64,000 nucleotides of DNA from Paraburkholderia sp. UYCP14C (GTDB lineage: Bacteria; Pseudomonadota; Gammaproteobacteria; Burkholderiales; Burkholderiaceae): the NCBI RefSeq assembly GCF_004197395.1, contig NZ_SELS01000001.1, positions 310,001-374,000 on the forward strand, written 5' to 3'. A program made the translations under genes and the position numbers. The first letter of the stretch is position 1; every line of letters begins with the position of its first letter. Below the pieces are notes generated by a model that searched no databases, had not been told where the DNA came from, and worked only from the letters and a program-made list of their open reading frames with translations. Shown here piece by piece: positions 1-9,297 of the stretch.

Positions 1-2
1 TC

Positions 3-311
3 GCACGAAGCCCATCGAAGTGGGCTTTGCCGGGTGGAATTCTCAAGCGCGGAGAACATCGCACGGACGCCGCACTTCGAGAACTCAAGGAAGAAACTCA
101 ATTATCCGGGAAGTCAGCGAAGCACCTCTTCGACTTCCGAGGCAAGCAGAAACACCATCACGTGTTTTCCTGCGAAATCCCGAATCGCGCCAAAGCCCGT
201 CCGAGTAACGAAATATCCAGGTGTCGCTGGGTTCACATGGACGACCTCCCTCGCCTGATGACCAGCGGGCCGACGACCGATATCGTGAAGCTGATGCGGC
301 GCATGAAATAA
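3..311 (+). CDS. Nudix hydrolase, C-terminal part (cut by window start)
   Basis: The frame is open to the first base of the window, so the N-terminus lies outside it. The visible 102 residues carry a Nudix box: a GG-ILKRGE stretch followed by an REL-KEET core (the GX5EX7REUXEE pattern), which binds the divalent metal and the pyrophosphate of a nucleoside-diphosphate-X substrate. The tail 'RWVHMDDLP' is the usual post-box segment of small Nudix proteins. Substrate cannot be told from this fragment. It ends 120 bases before the convergent PLP enzyme gene. Confidence 0.75.
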   Translation, partial: ARSPSKWALPGGILKRGEHRTDAALRELKEETQLSGKSAKHLFDFRGKQKHHHVFSCEIPNRAKARPSNEISRCRWVHMDDLPRLMTSGPTTDIVKLMRRMK

Positions 312-431
312 TCTGGATATCCAACGGGACACGCGGTGTCCTACTGCGCCAGGTATTACCGATTGCACTGTCAGAACCTAACCGGGCGAGACCGGCGTCC
401 CGTTTCGCCCGGCATTTCAAAAGCCCGAAAA

Positions 432-1673
432 CTACGCCGCCAACTTGAGCGCCTGGGCAAAATCCGCAATCAGATCGTCGGTATCCTCGATGCCCGCCGA
501 CAGCCGCAGCATGCCGTCGGAAATACCCATCGCCTTGCGCGTTTCCGCCCCGGCTTCGAAAAAGATCGTCGGCGCGACGGGAATGATCAGCGTGCGCGTA
601 TCGCCGAGACCGGTCGCCTTGACCGGCAGCTTGAGCGCGTTGACGACTTCGATCATGCGATCCGCGTTGAGCAATTCGAACGACAGCAGCCACGACGCGC
701 CCTTGAACAGCGTCTGTGCGATCTCGTACTGGGGATGGCTCTTCAAGCCTGGATAGAACACTTTGCCGATCGCTTCGTGCCCTTCGAGAAACTGCGCGAG
801 TGCGAGCGCGTTGTTGCTGCTTTGCTTCACGCGCAACGCAAGCGTTTCCGCGCCCATCGCGATCGAATGCGCCTGCTCGGACGACAATGATGCCCCCATG
901 TCTCGCAGGCCCTTCTTGCGAATCTGCAGAAGACCCTGATCTTTCGCCGGCGAGCGCCGATAGTCGTCGGCGATATTCGGATAGGTGCTCCAGTCGAACA
1001 GGCCCGTATCCGTCACCGCACCGCCGAGCGCGGCGCCATGACCCGCGATCGTCTTCGTCAACGAGTTGATGACGAGGCTCGCGCCGACCGCCTTCGGCTT
1101 GAACAAGGCGGGCGACGTAATCGTGTTGTCGACGAAGTACACGATGCCGCGCTCGCGACACACGTCACCGATACCTTGCAGGTCGGGAATCTGCGTGCCC
1201 GGATTCGCGATGGTTTCGACGAACACCATGCGCGTATTCGGCCGGATTGCGTTCTTCACGTCGTCGGCATTGCATGCGTCGACGGTCGTGACTTCGACGC
1301 CGAGCCCCCGCAACGTGCCGAACAGACTGTTGGTGTTGCCGAACACGTAACGGCTCGATACCAGATGATCGCCCGCGCGCAGCAGCGTGAAGAACGTCGC
1401 GGTGATGCCGGCCATGCCGGTGCTGAAGCAGACCGTGCCGACGCCTTCTTCGAGGCTGGTGATCTTGCGTTCGAGCGCGGCGGTCGTGGGGGTGCCCTGC
1501 CGTGCGTAATTGAAGCCGCCTTTCTTCGTGCCCTGGAACACGCCGATCAGGTCCTCGACGCGCTCGAAACCATATTGCACGGACGTATGAACTGGCTGAC
1601 GCAGGGCGCCGTGCTCGGTGCCCGCGATTCTGTCGCCGTGAACGATGCCAGTGGTGAAACCTTGCTTGTCCAT
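432..1673 (-). CDS. Cys/Met-metabolism PLP enzyme (cystathionine gamma-synthase / O-acyl-homoserine sulfhydrylase family)
   Basis: 413 residues, normal length for fold-type I Cys/Met metabolism enzymes (cytosolic). The PLP lysine is K207 in 'NSLTKTIAGHG'; D182 in 'FVDNT' would pair with the pyridine nitrogen, and the 'YARQGTPT' segment near residue 56 supplies the phosphate-binding Tyr/Arg of the neighbouring subunit. The family makes or breaks C-S bonds on homoserine or cysteine derivatives: sulfhydrylation, gamma-synthase or gamma-lyase activity. Sequence alone does not decide between them, so no symbol is given. Start: ATG with a GGAGAAGGA site immediately upstream. Transcribed alone, divergent from the MFS gene. 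Confidence 0.85.
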   Translation of the reverse strand: MDKQGFTTGIVHGDRIAGTEHGALRQPVHTSVQYGFERVEDLIGVFQGTKKGGFNYARQGTPTTAALERKITSLEEGVGTVCFSTGMAGITATFFTLLRAGDHLVSSRYVFGNTNSLFGTLRGLGVEVTTVDACNADDVKNAIRPNTRMVFVETIANPGTQIPDLQGIGDVCRERGIVYFVDNTITSPALFKPKAVGASLVINSLTKTIAGHGAALGGAVTDTGLFDWSTYPNIADDYRRSPAKDQGLLQIRKKGLRDMGASLSSEQAHSIAMGAETLALRVKQSSNNALALAQFLEGHEAIGKVFYPGLKSHPQYEIAQTLFKGASWLLSFELLNADRMIEVVNALKLPVKATGLGDTRTLIIPVAPTIFFEAGAETRKAMGISDGMLRLSAGIEDTDDLIADFAQALKLAA

Positions 1674-1988
1674 TCCTTCTCCGCTTTTTCAGATCGATTG
1701 CTCCGACCGATTATCGCCTGTAACCGTGCGCCCGCGAAGTCTTTGGCGCCCCGCCGGGCGGCGCCGGGCACCCCGCATGGGCGAAGCCCACCCCGGGATG
1801 TCGCGCGGCTGGCGGTGTTCCCCGAGCCTCGACCGACGGCCGACGAGGTTGCCAGCTTGCCGGCGTCCGACTACCTTTTCCGTGGATGCAAGGTTTTTGC
1901 CAGCAAAGCGTACGTCTTCTCCGGGGTCGACTAGCCCCGGTGGCACACGAACAGACCCTGGTCACTGCCGACCAGCACGGGAGCGAAC
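1674..1988. other. Divergent intergenic region
   Basis: 315 bases between the divergent PLP-enzyme and MFS genes; it must hold both promoters. I see GC-rich inverted repeats: GGCGCC...GGCGCC around 1746-1766 and TGGGC-gaa-GCCCA around 1779-1791. No convincing -35/-10 pair and no recognisable riboswitch. No credible small gene. Confidence 0.5.
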
Positions 1989-3629
1989 ATGGCCAACCCG
2001 GATCACCCTGGTAGCAAGCCGACGACGGCGCACGTCATCGCCGCGCAGGCGAGCCCGTGCGACGAACTCGTCATCCGCTCGCAGCCCACCAAAACCGACC
2101 GCCCGTGCCAGCGCAAGCGGCTCGCGCTCGCAGCGACGATCGCCGGTTCGAGCATGGCGTTCATCGATGGCTCCGTCGTCAACGTCGCGCTGCCGTCGAT
2201 TCAGAGCGAACTCGGCGCGAGCGTCGCGGCGATGCAGTGGGTCGTCAACGCGTATCTGCTGTTTCTCGGTTCCCTCGTGCTGGTGGGCGGATCGATGGGC
2301 GACTTGCTGGGCCGGCGCACGGTGTTCATCGCGGGCGTCGGGCTTTTCACGCTGGCGTCGGCCGCTTGCGGGTTCGCGCCGAATACGTCTGCGCTGGTGG
2401 CCGCGCGCGCGGTTCAAGGCATCGGCGCGTCACTGCTCGTACCCAGCAGCCTCGCGATCATCGGCGCGGTGTTCGATGACGCGGCGCGAGGGCGGGCGAT
2501 CGGCACCTGGGCGGGCGTCGGCGCGATCACGTCGGCGCTGGGGCCGGTGGCGGGCGGCTGGCTCGTCGACGCGTGGTCGTGGCGCGCGATCTTCTTCCTG
2601 AACCTCCCGCTCGCCGCGCTGACGATCGCGCTCGCCATCGTGGCGGTGCCCAACAGCCACAAGCCCGATGCGCCTCGACAGCTCGACTGGCCCGGCGCGC
2701 TGACCGTGGCCGCGGGACTGGCCGCGCTCACGTTCGGCCTGACCGAGGCAGCGGCGAGTGGCTTCGCGCATCCGCTCGTATCCGGTTCGATTGGAGTGGG
2801 CGTGCCGCTGCTCGCGGCATTCGTGATCATCGAAGCGCGCAGCCCTAACCCGATGGTGCCGCTCGAGCTGTTTCGCTCGCGCGATTTCATGGGCGCCAAC
2901 CTCGTCACACTGCTGCTTTACTTCGGCCTTGGCGGCGCGTTCTTCTTCCTGCCGTTCACGCTGATCCGCGCGCATGGCTACACCGCGACCGAAGCGGGCG
3001 CGGCGCTGTTACCGGTGCCCTTCATCATCGGTTTGCTGTCGCGCTTCACTGGCGGTCTGACGAGCCGCTTCGGTCCGCGTGCGCTGCTGACCGTTGGCCC
3101 GGGCGTCACCGGAATCGGCTTCACGTTGCTCGCGCTGCCGTTCGTGCGCGGAAGCTATTTGACGGGGTTTTTCCCTGCGCTCGTCGTGCTCGGGCTCGGT
3201 ATGACGATCACCGTTGCGCCGCTCACCACGACCGTGATGGGCGCGGTGCCGAGCGACCGCACAGGGGTGGCGTCCGGCATCAACAACGCCGTGGCGCGCG
3301 TGGCGGCCCTGCTGGCGATTGCGGTGCTCGGTATCGTATTCGTGTGGTCGCACCAGGCGGCACTATCGGCACGCCTCGACGAACTGCACGTGCCGCAAGA
3401 TGCACGCCAGGCCGGACAACTGCTGGCGCCGGTCGAGCAAGGCGGAGCGACCGCGAGCGCCACTCATCCGCCGCGCGAGACAGCCGTGGCGCGCGCGCAA
3501 GCCGACGCGATCACCGACGCGCTGCGCGCCGTCGCGCTCGTCTGCGCCGCGTGTGCGTTCGCCGGAGCGGGGCTTGCGACAGCCACCATCCAGCCGCTGA
3601 AACGGCCGGCGACAGCGCGCGCGGAGTGA
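1989..3629 (+). CDS. MFS drug:H+ antiporter, DHA2 (EmrB/QacA) family
   Basis: 546-residue inner-membrane protein with about 14 hydrophobic segments, the DHA2 hallmark. After a roughly 40-residue hydrophilic N-terminus come the first helix 'GSSMAFIDGSVVNVALP' (D-x-x-x-V-N-V-A-L-P, DHA2 motif D1) and the cytoplasmic loop motif A 'GGSMGDLLGRR'. The family exports hydrophobic or cationic toxicants using the proton gradient. Some DHA2 members work with an EmrA-type adaptor, but no adaptor gene is adjacent. The C-terminus has a soluble Ala/Gln-rich loop before the last helix. It ends 10 bases before a convergent hypothetical gene. Confidence 0.87.
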   Translation: MANPDHPGSKPTTAHVIAAQASPCDELVIRSQPTKTDRPCQRKRLALAATIAGSSMAFIDGSVVNVALPSIQSELGASVAAMQWVVNAYLLFLGSLVLVGGSMGDLLGRRTVFIAGVGLFTLASAACGFAPNTSALVAARAVQGIGASLLVPSSLAIIGAVFDDAARGRAIGTWAGVGAITSALGPVAGGWLVDAWSWRAIFFLNLPLAALTIALAIVAVPNSHKPDAPRQLDWPGALTVAAGLAALTFGLTEAAASGFAHPLVSGSIGVGVPLLAAFVIIEARSPNPMVPLELFRSRDFMGANLVTLLLYFGLGGAFFFLPFTLIRAHGYTATEAGAALLPVPFIIGLLSRFTGGLTSRFGPRALLTVGPGVTGIGFTLLALPFVRGSYLTGFFPALVVLGLGMTITVAPLTTTVMGAVPSDRTGVASGINNAVARVAALLAIAVLGIVFVWSHQAALSARLDELHVPQDARQAGQLLAPVEQGGATASATHPPRETAVARAQADAITDALRAVALVCAACAFAGAGLATATIQPLKRPATARAE

Positions 3630-3639
3630 GCTACGAAAC

Positions 3640-4038
3640 TCAGTGGTGAACGGGCCGCATCGCCGATCCCGTCGGCCGGATCACCGCGGCCGCTCGCGCC
3701 TCGATTCTTGCCGCGGACGAGGTGGGTTGCGGCGGATTGGTTGCGCTGTCGTACCCGTTCATCTGTTCATCGATGATGAAGTCCGCGACTCTCATCGCAT
3801 CCATCGAGTTGCCGTCCACGTCGTACCACTCGCGCATCGCGCGATTGACTTTGGTTAGCGCGGTGACGGCAAGCAGTATCGCGTCGGTCTCGGTGATCTT
3901 GCCTTCGAGATCGTCTACGAGGTAATCCGCAACCCGTAGAGCCGCGTCGATCAGATTGCTGTCGTCGCTCAAGTCCGTCAATACCGCATGAACCACTGCG
4001 AGGCAAGCATCTTTGCGTGCAAGTGCGATGTCTGTCAT
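3640..4038 (-). CDS. Conserved-looking hypothetical protein
   Basis: 132 residues, not recognised. Acidic N-terminal two-thirds predicted mostly helical ('LTDLSDDSNLIDAALRVADYLVDD'-like pattern split by 'GKITETDAILLAVTAL'), with a Pro/Ala-rich, probably disordered C-terminal 35 residues. No signal peptide or membrane segment. Start ATG at 4038 has GGAGAG a few bases upstream. Tail-to-tail with the MFS gene and 49 bases downstream of the aldo/keto reductase, with which it may be cotranscribed. Confidence 0.6.
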   Translation of the reverse strand: MTDIALARKDACLAVVHAVLTDLSDDSNLIDAALRVADYLVDDLEGKITETDAILLAVTALTKVNRAMREWYDVDGNSMDAMRVADFIIDEQMNGYDSATNPPQPTSSAARIEARAAAVIRPTGSAMRPVHH

Positions 4039-4087
4039 GAGGCTCTCCAGAGTCGAGGGAACGGGTTGGCGAACTGTGGCGTTGCCT

Positions 4088-5083
4088 TTACCAGCGCTGG
4101 TGGACGTGAGGCGCGATATGGTGCCGATAGACTTCCCGCGCGCGTTGCATGACCTCGTCGGACAGCGGCGCGAGGTTTGCGGCCGATACGTTCGACGCCG
4201 CCTGGGCCGCGTTCTTGCTGCCGGGGATGATGACGGAGACCGCCTCGTCCATCAGGATCCAGCGCAGAGCCAACTGCGCCATCGAGGCGCCCACAGGTAC
4301 CAGGCCGCGCAATTCGTCGACCGCCTTCAACGCGACGTCGTAGGGTACGCCGGAGAAGGTTTCGCCGACGTCGAACGCCTCGCCATGCCGATTGAAGGCG
4401 CGATGGTCGTCCGACGCGAAAACCGAATCCGCGGACATCTTGCCGGTGAGCATGCCGCTAGCCAGAGGCACTCGCGCGATGATCGCCACGTCTTTCTTTT
4501 GCGCCTGCCTGAAGAACAGATCGGCAGGACGTTGACGGAACATGTTGTAGATAATCTGCACCGAAACTACGTTCGGATATTCGATCGCCTTCAGCGCTTC
4601 TTCCACCTTTTCGACCGACACGCCGTAGTAGCGGATCTTGCCTTTGGCGACGAAGTCGTCCATTGCGTCGAATACCTCGGGACGGTAGTAGACCTCCGTC
4701 GGCGGGCAATGCAGTTGGACCAGGTCGAGCGTGTCGACGCCCAGGTTCGACAGACTCCGGTCGATGAAAGCTTCGAGCCCGCTCCTGTTCAGATAGCCGC
4801 TGGTCACATGCGGGTCGAGTCGGCGACCGAGCTTCGTGGCGACGATCGGACGGTCGCCGCCTCGTTGCCGCAGTACGTCCCGGATGATCCGTTCCGACCG
4901 ACCGTCGCCGTAGACATCGGCCGTGTCGATGAACGTGACGCCGTTATCGAGCGCGGCATTCAGCGCGGCCTTGGCGTCATCTTCCGCAACGCTGCCCCAC
5001 GAACCGCCGATCGCCCATGCCCCAAAACCGATTTCGGACACATTCCAACCGGTACGGCCAAATTTTCTCGTCGAAAGCGTCAT
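4088..5083 (-). CDS. Aldo/keto reductase
   Basis: 331-residue cytosolic (beta/alpha)8 NADPH-dependent oxidoreductase. The catalytic tetrad is visible: D53 and Y58 in 'FIDTADVYGDG', K84 in 'IVATKLGRR' and H125 in 'LDLVQLHCPP'. A C-terminal 'VIIPGSKNAAQAASN' segment binds the cofactor phosphate. It belongs to the bacterial YajO/Tas-like group acting on aldehydes, ketones or sugars; the substrate is unknown. Start ATG 5083 has a GAGGA site upstream. The 233 bases before it hold the shared promoter region with the divergent isochorismatase-fold gene. Confidence 0.87.
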   Translation of the reverse strand: MTLSTRKFGRTGWNVSEIGFGAWAIGGSWGSVAEDDAKAALNAALDNGVTFIDTADVYGDGRSERIIRDVLRQRGGDRPIVATKLGRRLDPHVTSGYLNRSGLEAFIDRSLSNLGVDTLDLVQLHCPPTEVYYRPEVFDAMDDFVAKGKIRYYGVSVEKVEEALKAIEYPNVVSVQIIYNMFRQRPADLFFRQAQKKDVAIIARVPLASGMLTGKMSADSVFASDDHRAFNRHGEAFDVGETFSGVPYDVALKAVDELRGLVPVGASMAQLALRWILMDEAVSVIIPGSKNAAQAASNVSAANLAPLSDEVMQRAREVYRHHIAPHVHQRW

Positions 5084-5316
5084 CTGGATGCTCTTCCTCT
5101 ATTTTTTTGCGGAGTTACGTCGCAGGCGCCCGATCATCCCTGCGGGAGTGCCGGCGACCTTTGTACATAGTGTAGCAAGTGGTCAGGGCCGTTGACGTGG
5201 TGTGTGCGTCGGGGCGGAGTCGATGATCGCCCGGGAGATGCGATGAAGTATGATTTCCATGGCTTCGACGCTGTCGCTCCAACAACAGGACGTGGAACCC
5301 GTATAAAGGTGGTGTA

Positions 5317-5958
5317 ATGACAGGCAACGCAGGTTCTGGCGGCATCGCGCACGACGGCCTCGGCGGCACGCGCGAAGAGCGCACGAGTGCACGGATCCCG
5401 GCCATCGCGCCGTCGCGAACCGCGCTGATCGTCATGCACTACCAGACCGACATTCTCGGACTCTTTCCATCGGTGGCGCCGGCGTTGCTCACCCATACGC
5501 GCAGGTTATGCGATGCGGCCCGGAGCAAAGGCGTCGGCGTCTATTTCGCCAATCTCCGCTTCAGTCCGGGCTATCCGGAAATCAGCCCGTTGAACAGGAA
5601 TGGCCAGGGAATCAAAAGTCTCGGCCTGTTCCTCGAAGACCGTACCGCGCCCGAGTTGGCCCAGCGGGACGACGAACCGCTGGTCATCGCGCATCGTGCG
5701 AGCGTGTTTTTCGGCACCGATCTGGAGGCGCAACTTGCCGGGCAAGGTATCGATTCGCTGATCATGGTCGGTATCGCGTCGACGGGAGTCGTGCTTTCCT
5801 CGGTCGCCTACGCGAGCGACGCGGACTTCCGCCTGTATACGGTCAAGGATTGCTGTTACGACCCGGATCAGGTGGTACATGAGCATCTGTTCTCTACCGC
5901 ATTCGATTCACGCACGACGGTGCTGTCACTCGCGGATGCGCTACGGCTGCTCGCGTAG
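5317..5958 (+). CDS. Isochorismatase-fold (cysteine hydrolase-like) protein lacking the catalytic Cys
   Basis: 213 residues. 'ALIVMHYQTDIL' is the first strand with the acidic triad residue; 'SVFFGTDLEAQLAGQGI' and 'GIASTGVVLSSVAYASDADF' match the conserved core of the isochorismatase/nicotinamidase fold. The position that normally carries the nucleophilic Cys reads Val ('STGVVLSS'), and the usual Lys before 'RxSxFxGTDL' reads Ala/His, so classical hydrolase chemistry is doubtful. I believe Val at this site also occurs in other members. First gene of an operon with the AraC regulator (6-base gap) and a DUF2000 gene. Start ATG with AGGTGG just upstream. Confidence 0.8.
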   Translation: MTGNAGSGGIAHDGLGGTREERTSARIPAIAPSRTALIVMHYQTDILGLFPSVAPALLTHTRRLCDAARSKGVGVYFANLRFSPGYPEISPLNRNGQGIKSLGLFLEDRTAPELAQRDDEPLVIAHRASVFFGTDLEAQLAGQGIDSLIMVGIASTGVVLSSVAYASDADFRLYTVKDCCYDPDQVVHEHLFSTAFDSRTTVLSLADALRLLA

Positions 5959-5964
5959 ACCGCC

Positions 5965-6810
5965 ATGCCCACTCCACTCAGTCCCGCCAACTGGCTAACC
6001 GCTCGCCGCGATGCCGAAACCGGCATCGAGAGCCTGCGCGCGCATTTCAGCGGCCACGCCTACGATCCGCACGATCACGACGACATGTTGATCGGCTACA
6101 CGGAGCAGGGCGTGCAGCGCTTCCAGTGCCATCGGTCGTTGCACACGAGCGTGCCGGGCCGCGCGATTCTGATCGAACCGGGCGCGCTGCACGACGGCCA
6201 CGCGCCCGAAGCGGGCGGCTTCACATACGCGATGCTGTATCTGCCGCAGGCCTGGGTCGAACGCGCGGCGCGGCGGCTCGATCTGCCGGGACTGGCCGGC
6301 GTCGAGGCGGCGTTCGGCCATACGCTCGTCGATGACCGCGCGCTCGTCGATGCGATCCGGCAAGCCTTCGTCGCGATTCACGGCAACGAGGGCCGGCTCG
6401 CGCGCGATGAGACGCTCGATCGTCTGCTGCTGCAACTCGGCGCCCAGCTGCGCGACCCGCCGCTCACCGGCGATGCCGCGGCGTCGCCCGCGATCGCGCG
6501 GGTGCGCGATCTGTTGCACGAACATCTGGACGGCAACCTCGGGCTCGACGAACTCGCCGAAGCTGCCGGCATCGACCGGTTCCGGTTGACGCGTCTGTTC
6601 CAGCGCGCGTTCGGCACGTCACCGCACGCGTATCTGGTGCGCGTGCGCCTGCGCGCCGCGCGGCGCCTGCTCGCAACCGGCCGCACTCCCGCGCAGGTTG
6701 CCGCCGAAGTCGGCTTTGCCGATCAGAGCCATCTTGGCCGCTGGTTTCGTCGCGCGTACCGGATGACGCCGGCGGCGTACCGGCAGATGTGCACAAACGT
6801 TCCAGACTGA
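5965..6810 (+). CDS. AraC-family transcriptional regulator
   Basis: 281 residues: N-terminal cupin effector domain (about residues 20-165; 'HDHDDMLIGYTEQGVQRF' is the AraC arabinose-binding-like fold) and a C-terminal double helix-turn-helix (about 180-275; 'LGLDELAEAAGIDRFRLTRLFQ' and 'TPAQVAAEVGFADQSHLGRWF' are the two HTHs). Likely a dimeric activator, possibly of its own operon (isochorismatase-fold protein upstream, DUF2000 downstream). The ligand is unknown. Confidence 0.88.
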   Translation: MPTPLSPANWLTARRDAETGIESLRAHFSGHAYDPHDHDDMLIGYTEQGVQRFQCHRSLHTSVPGRAILIEPGALHDGHAPEAGGFTYAMLYLPQAWVERAARRLDLPGLAGVEAAFGHTLVDDRALVDAIRQAFVAIHGNEGRLARDETLDRLLLQLGAQLRDPPLTGDAAASPAIARVRDLLHEHLDGNLGLDELAEAAGIDRFRLTRLFQRAFGTSPHAYLVRVRLRAARRLLATGRTPAQVAAEVGFADQSHLGRWFRRAYRMTPAAYRQMCTNVPD

Positions 6811-6854
6811 TCGCGCGGCATCGTCGATCATGAGCGGCTCAACGAGGAGTCATC

Positions 6855-7262
6855 ATGTTCGATACCAAAGTGGCGCTGATCGTGCGCAGCGATCTCGCGG
6901 TCTGGCAGAAGCTCAATGTGGTCGCGTTTCTCGCGACCGGCGTCGCGGCGGCGGCGCCCGATGCGCTGGGCGAACCCTACGAGGATGCCGCCGGGCACCG
7001 CTACGGCCGCATGCTCGGCCAGCCGATGATGGTGTTCGCCGCCGACAGGTCCGGTCTGCAGGGCGTGCATCGGCAGGCGCTGTCGCGCGAACTCGGAATC
7101 GTGCCATATGTGCACGCAATGTTTTCGACGGGGCATGACGCGGCGAATCGCGCAGTGTTTCGCGCCGAGGATGCGGCGAATCTCGACCTCGTCGGTCTCG
7201 CACTGCACGGACCGAAGAAAGCCGTCGATAAAGCCGTGAAAGGCTTGGCCTTGCACGAATGA
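6855..7262 (+). CDS. DUF2000 family protein
   Basis: 135 residues. Starts 'MFDTKVALIVRSDLAVWQKLNV' and carries the 'FLATG' and 'MLGQP' blocks typical of DUF2000, a small alpha/beta fold of unknown biochemical role. Start ATG 6855 has GAGGAG 7 bases upstream. It follows the AraC gene by 44 bases in the same direction; in my experience DUF2000 genes often sit next to AraC-type regulators, but no function follows from that. Soluble, no signal peptide. Confidence 0.7.
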   Translation: MFDTKVALIVRSDLAVWQKLNVVAFLATGVAAAAPDALGEPYEDAAGHRYGRMLGQPMMVFAADRSGLQGVHRQALSRELGIVPYVHAMFSTGHDAANRAVFRAEDAANLDLVGLALHGPKKAVDKAVKGLALHE

Positions 7263-7883
7263 GTCAGCGAGTGCGCGAGCCGCTCGATTGTCGACGTTAT
7301 TCGCGCAGAAGCTCAAAAAAAGAGAAACATTTGCCGCCCCGCACGCGAATTGCGTTAAAACAAAAATGCTTATTCGGCGCATCCGCGGGGCATCAATTGC
7401 CGTTTCATTTCACTGCGTTTCGAGTCTCGAAACCGCATCGCGCTGAAAGCGCTGGTCCATCCAAAGGGCATAGGCCAGAAAGGCACGAGTAACGCACCCC
7501 CGTCAATAGCGGATCGTGCCGCCGTCGTGGCAATGGGATCGCAAGCCTTTGTCGAACAACGAATTGTCGGCGATTGCACCCGGGCGATTACCAACTCGGT
7601 TCAAATGGTTATTTGCAAAAACGGCTTTTCTATAGCATGGACATGCTCGCAAGAAAACCTTGCATATACGTTTCATTCTGAATTTGGCCTCAGTCAGAAT
7701 TGAACCTGTGGTGTTACACTGCATCCCGCTGGATGCCATTCTGGCAAAGGGCTTTGGTGTTTCCAGCTCAACTGTGGTTTGAAGCGCGTCCACGACTTGT
7801 CGCTGGTGTCGTGCGCGCGGCAGCCATTCACTGGACTTCTCCAACACCCTGCTGCGTTCCCGGATTCCTCAGGTACTAATACC
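7263..7883. other. Long upstream region of the quorum-sensing operon
   Basis: About 620 bases, less GC-rich than its surroundings, with several A/T-rich stretches (7310-7370, 7600-7700). It should contain the promoter of the phc-like operon. I could not place a -35/-10 pair with proper spacing. A TTG at 7779 is in frame with the next gene and could extend it by 35 residues. A leftward frame at 7503-7847 has no ribosome site and no recognisable family. Confidence 0.5.
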
Positions 7884-9275
7884 GTGTACTCTCAAACGCA
7901 AATCGACCCGGTGGTCAGCTTCCGCAACTCGCAGCGCGAGCATGTGCGAGGGACGATCATTAACCTCCAGAGAAAGTCGTTGGTCATGGAGGTCTATAAC
8001 CCCTATTCCATCGTGCAGGTCAGCGAGGTGTTAAGCGAGCTGAGCGTGCGCATGGGCACCAAGAATGCCTATCTCGGCAAGGCGGTGGTGGTGAGTCTGG
8101 TGAACACCGGTCTCACCGCGGTGGTCTCTCTGGCGCTGATCGACGAATGGCGCGAGCTCAGCGTTCTGCCCAATGAAGCGAAGTCGGTCGGACGGGAAGC
8201 GGAACTGTTCATTAGCGACTGGGACGCGCGCTTCAATATCCGGCGCGACTATCAGATCGTCGTGAACGAGATGCGCGCGTTCCTGTCGGAAGTGTCGCGC
8301 TGGGTCGAGCAGGTCGATCTGACCGAGAGCTTGCCGAAGGCTGAAGGAGGCAGGCTGCGCGAGGACCTGTTCTACGAGCTTGCCACGCCGATCATGCTCA
8401 AGATCAAGTTCTTCCTCGACCGTCTCGAAGAAGAGGCCCAGCGCGTCGACGTCGAAACCGCACCCGTGCATCGCACGTATGCACAGTCGGCACTGCATCC
8501 GTTGCTGCTGCGCGCGCCGTTTGTCTATCGCACGTTCACGAAGCCGCTCGGTTATGCGGGCGACTACGAGATGGTCAACCAGATCCTCAGCGATCCGCAG
8601 CAGGGACCGACCACTTACTTCCAGATCGTCAATACCGCGTTCCTGCAGGCAGCGGTCGCGACCGCGCACCGCAACCGCATCACGCTGCTGATCGACTACC
8701 TGACGCGTCAGGCCGAGGCGGCGCGCGCGGCCGGCAGAACCTTCCGCATCCTCAACGTGGGTTGCGGGCCCGCTTTCGAGATCCAGCGCTTCGTGCGCGA
8801 ATATCCGCATCCGGAGCTGCTGTCGTTCGAGCTGGTCGACTTCAGCGAGGAAACGCTCGCGTTCACGAAGGACGCGATCGAAAGCTCGGCTCATGCCGCC
8901 GGCCATAAAGCCTCGGTGCAAATGGTGCATCAGTCGGTGCACGAGCTGCTCAAGCGTAAGATTTCATCGGACCCCTCCGCGCGCGAATTCGACGCGGTGT
9001 ACTGCGCGGGTCTGTTCGACTATCTGTCGGACAAGGTCTGCGCGCGTTTGCTGAGTTATTTCGCCGCTCGCACGCGACCCAATGGCCACTTGCTGGTCAC
9101 CAACGTCCATTCGGCGAATCCGGAGAAGTACGGGATGGAGCATTTGCTCGAGTGGTATCTGATCTATCGGAACGAGAGCGGCATGAGTTCGCTGCTTCCC
9201 CCCAACTCCACTGACCAGAAGCTCTATGTCGACGAGACCGGGGTGAATGTGTTCGCGGAAGCCACGATCCTCTGA
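7884..9275 (+). CDS. phcB: PhcB-like SAM-dependent methyltransferase (3-hydroxy fatty acid methyl ester signal synthase)
   Basis: 463 residues from GTG 7884 (TTG 7779 would add 35). N-terminal PilZ-like domain (about 10-90; 'EHVRGTIINLQRKSLVMEVYN'-type strands), a helical middle, and a C-terminal class I methyltransferase domain (from about 285; motif I 'RILNVGCGPAFEI', motif II around 'LLSFELVDFSEE'). In Ralstonia solanacearum PhcB methylates 3-hydroxy fatty acids to 3-OH PAME or 3-OH MAME, the diffusible signal. The assignment rests on this architecture plus the following histidine kinase, response regulator-kinase and response regulator genes, the same order as phcBSRQ. Cytosolic. No strong ribosome site at either start, so the N-terminus is uncertain. 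Confidence 0.78.
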   Translation: MYSQTQIDPVVSFRNSQREHVRGTIINLQRKSLVMEVYNPYSIVQVSEVLSELSVRMGTKNAYLGKAVVVSLVNTGLTAVVSLALIDEWRELSVLPNEAKSVGREAELFISDWDARFNIRRDYQIVVNEMRAFLSEVSRWVEQVDLTESLPKAEGGRLREDLFYELATPIMLKIKFFLDRLEEEAQRVDVETAPVHRTYAQSALHPLLLRAPFVYRTFTKPLGYAGDYEMVNQILSDPQQGPTTYFQIVNTAFLQAAVATAHRNRITLLIDYLTRQAEAARAAGRTFRILNVGCGPAFEIQRFVREYPHPELLSFELVDFSEETLAFTKDAIESSAHAAGHKASVQMVHQSVHELLKRKISSDPSAREFDAVYCAGLFDYLSDKVCARLLSYFAARTRPNGHLLVTNVHSANPEKYGMEHLLEWYLIYRNESGMSSLLPPNSTDQKLYVDETGVNVFAEATIL

Positions 9276-9297
9276 AACCGTGTCGACATCTTTGTCC

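Noticed and set aside
1746-1791. GC-rich inverted repeats between the PLP enzyme and MFS genes as a riboswitch
   Set aside because: Symmetry is short and made only of G and C; no match to a SAM or SAH riboswitch core could be traced.
7503-7847. A 114-codon leftward frame upstream of the phcB-like gene
   Set aside because: No ribosome site, mixed composition and overlap with the likely promoter region.
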